A stretch of 64,000 nucleotides of DNA from Nocardioides marmorisolisilvae (GTDB lineage Bacteria; Actinomycetota; Actinomycetes; Propionibacteriales; Nocardioidaceae), in assembly GCF_003725775.1 (NCBI RefSeq), contig NZ_RJSG01000003.1, forward strand, positions 237,307-301,306. Reading direction: 5' to 3'. The notes below the pieces were generated by a model that was not told the origin of the DNA, made no database searches, and worked only from the letters and a program-made list of their open reading frames with translations. The translations under genes and the position numbers were made by a program. Positions 63,784 to 64,000 of the stretch are shown piece by piece (within the stretch, counting starts at the first letter, position 1; every line of letters starts with the position of its first letter).

Positions 63784-64000
63784 CGCGCCGGGATGGCCAG
63801 GGCCAGGCCGAGAGCGGCCACGGACGCCGCCAGCGAGATCAGGATCGCGATCGTGAAGCCGTGGTTCGACGGAAGCACGTGCCCACCGAGGGTGATCGTC
63901 TGGTGCGCCAGCACCGTGCCGACGACTGCCGCGGAGAGTGACGTGCCGACCGAGCGCATCAGCGCGTTCAGGCCGTTGGCCGCAGCGGTCTCGGTGATCG
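63771..64000 (-). CDS. MFS drug:H+ antiporter (DHA2-like), C-terminal end only
   Basis: The frame is open to the right edge and gives the last 76 residues. They contain ETAAANGLNALMRSVGTSLSAAVVGTVLAHQT, the conserved end-of-helix-13/14 segment of EmrB/QacA exporters, then a final hydrophobic helix (FTIAILISLAASVAALGLALAI) and a short basic tail. The bulk of the gene lies beyond the window. Confidence 0.78.
   Translation of the reverse strand, partial: ITETAAANGLNALMRSVGTSLSAAVVGTVLAHQTITLGGHVLPSNHGFTIAILISLAASVAALGLALAIPARRSA

Overview
The window is high-GC actinobacterial DNA. A BldC-type regulator next to a DUF3073 gene and purM-purF, a split PurL/PurQ/PurS system, two LCP cell-wall ligases, DUF1906-type secreted proteins and a HAIR operator in front of clpB all point to the Actinomycetia. 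The overall look fits the Nocardioidaceae (Nocardioides-like), but this is an inference from gene content, not a computed placement.

The window has two parts. The left part (1 to about 26,946) looks like an integrated genomic island. Its right border is a 45-base copy of the 3' half of a tRNA-Phe(GAA) gene, preceded by a tyrosine integrase and two small excisionase-like HTH genes, and followed directly by a strong hairpin that was probably the original tRNA terminator. The left border and the intact tRNA are not in the window.

The island carries: (a) a secreted beta-helix protein (partial) and a long minus-strand operon (binding protein, two CUT1 permeases, an unrecognised 662-aa protein, RraA-like aldolase, fucono/rhamnono-lactonase-like amidohydrolase, GntR/FCD regulator, rhamnose-mutarotase-like protein). 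A shared AATCGATAA element stands before the beta-helix gene, the binding-protein gene and the gntR gene. (b) A xylose set, xylA-xylB-ROK regulator plus an aldo/keto reductase, with an MsmK-type ABC ATPase and an aldose epimerase expressed divergently. Two near-identical 24-bp sites before xylA and in the ATPase/epimerase intergenic region are likely ROK operators. (c) A complete type I restriction-modification system (hsdM-hsdS-hsdR). (d) A Nudix hydrolase paired with an HTH regulator. Together (a) and (b) look like a plant or algal polysaccharide scavenging and pentose/deoxysugar catabolic locus.

The right part (about 26,950 to 64,000) looks like chromosomal backbone. It holds an SDR, a DUF4184 membrane protein, a matrixin-like protease, a patatin-like phospholipase, a crotonase, bldC-DUF3073-purM-purF, an M20 peptidase, two LCP proteins, an SCP2-like protein, purL, two tandem DUF1906/peptidoglycan-binding proteins, purQ-purS, two SRPBCC proteins, a fatty-acyl-CoA/AMP ligase, a coiled-coil protein, purC, a lipoprotein, an MFS permease, an ECF sigma factor, a DUF421 protein, a HIT-like protein, an ATPase-LuxR regulator, clpB, a membrane protein, two tandem large secreted paralogs and the C-terminus of an MFS drug exporter. 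Six purine biosynthesis genes (purM, purF, purL, purQ, purS, purC) lie within about 17 kb, interrupted by cell-wall and lipid genes.
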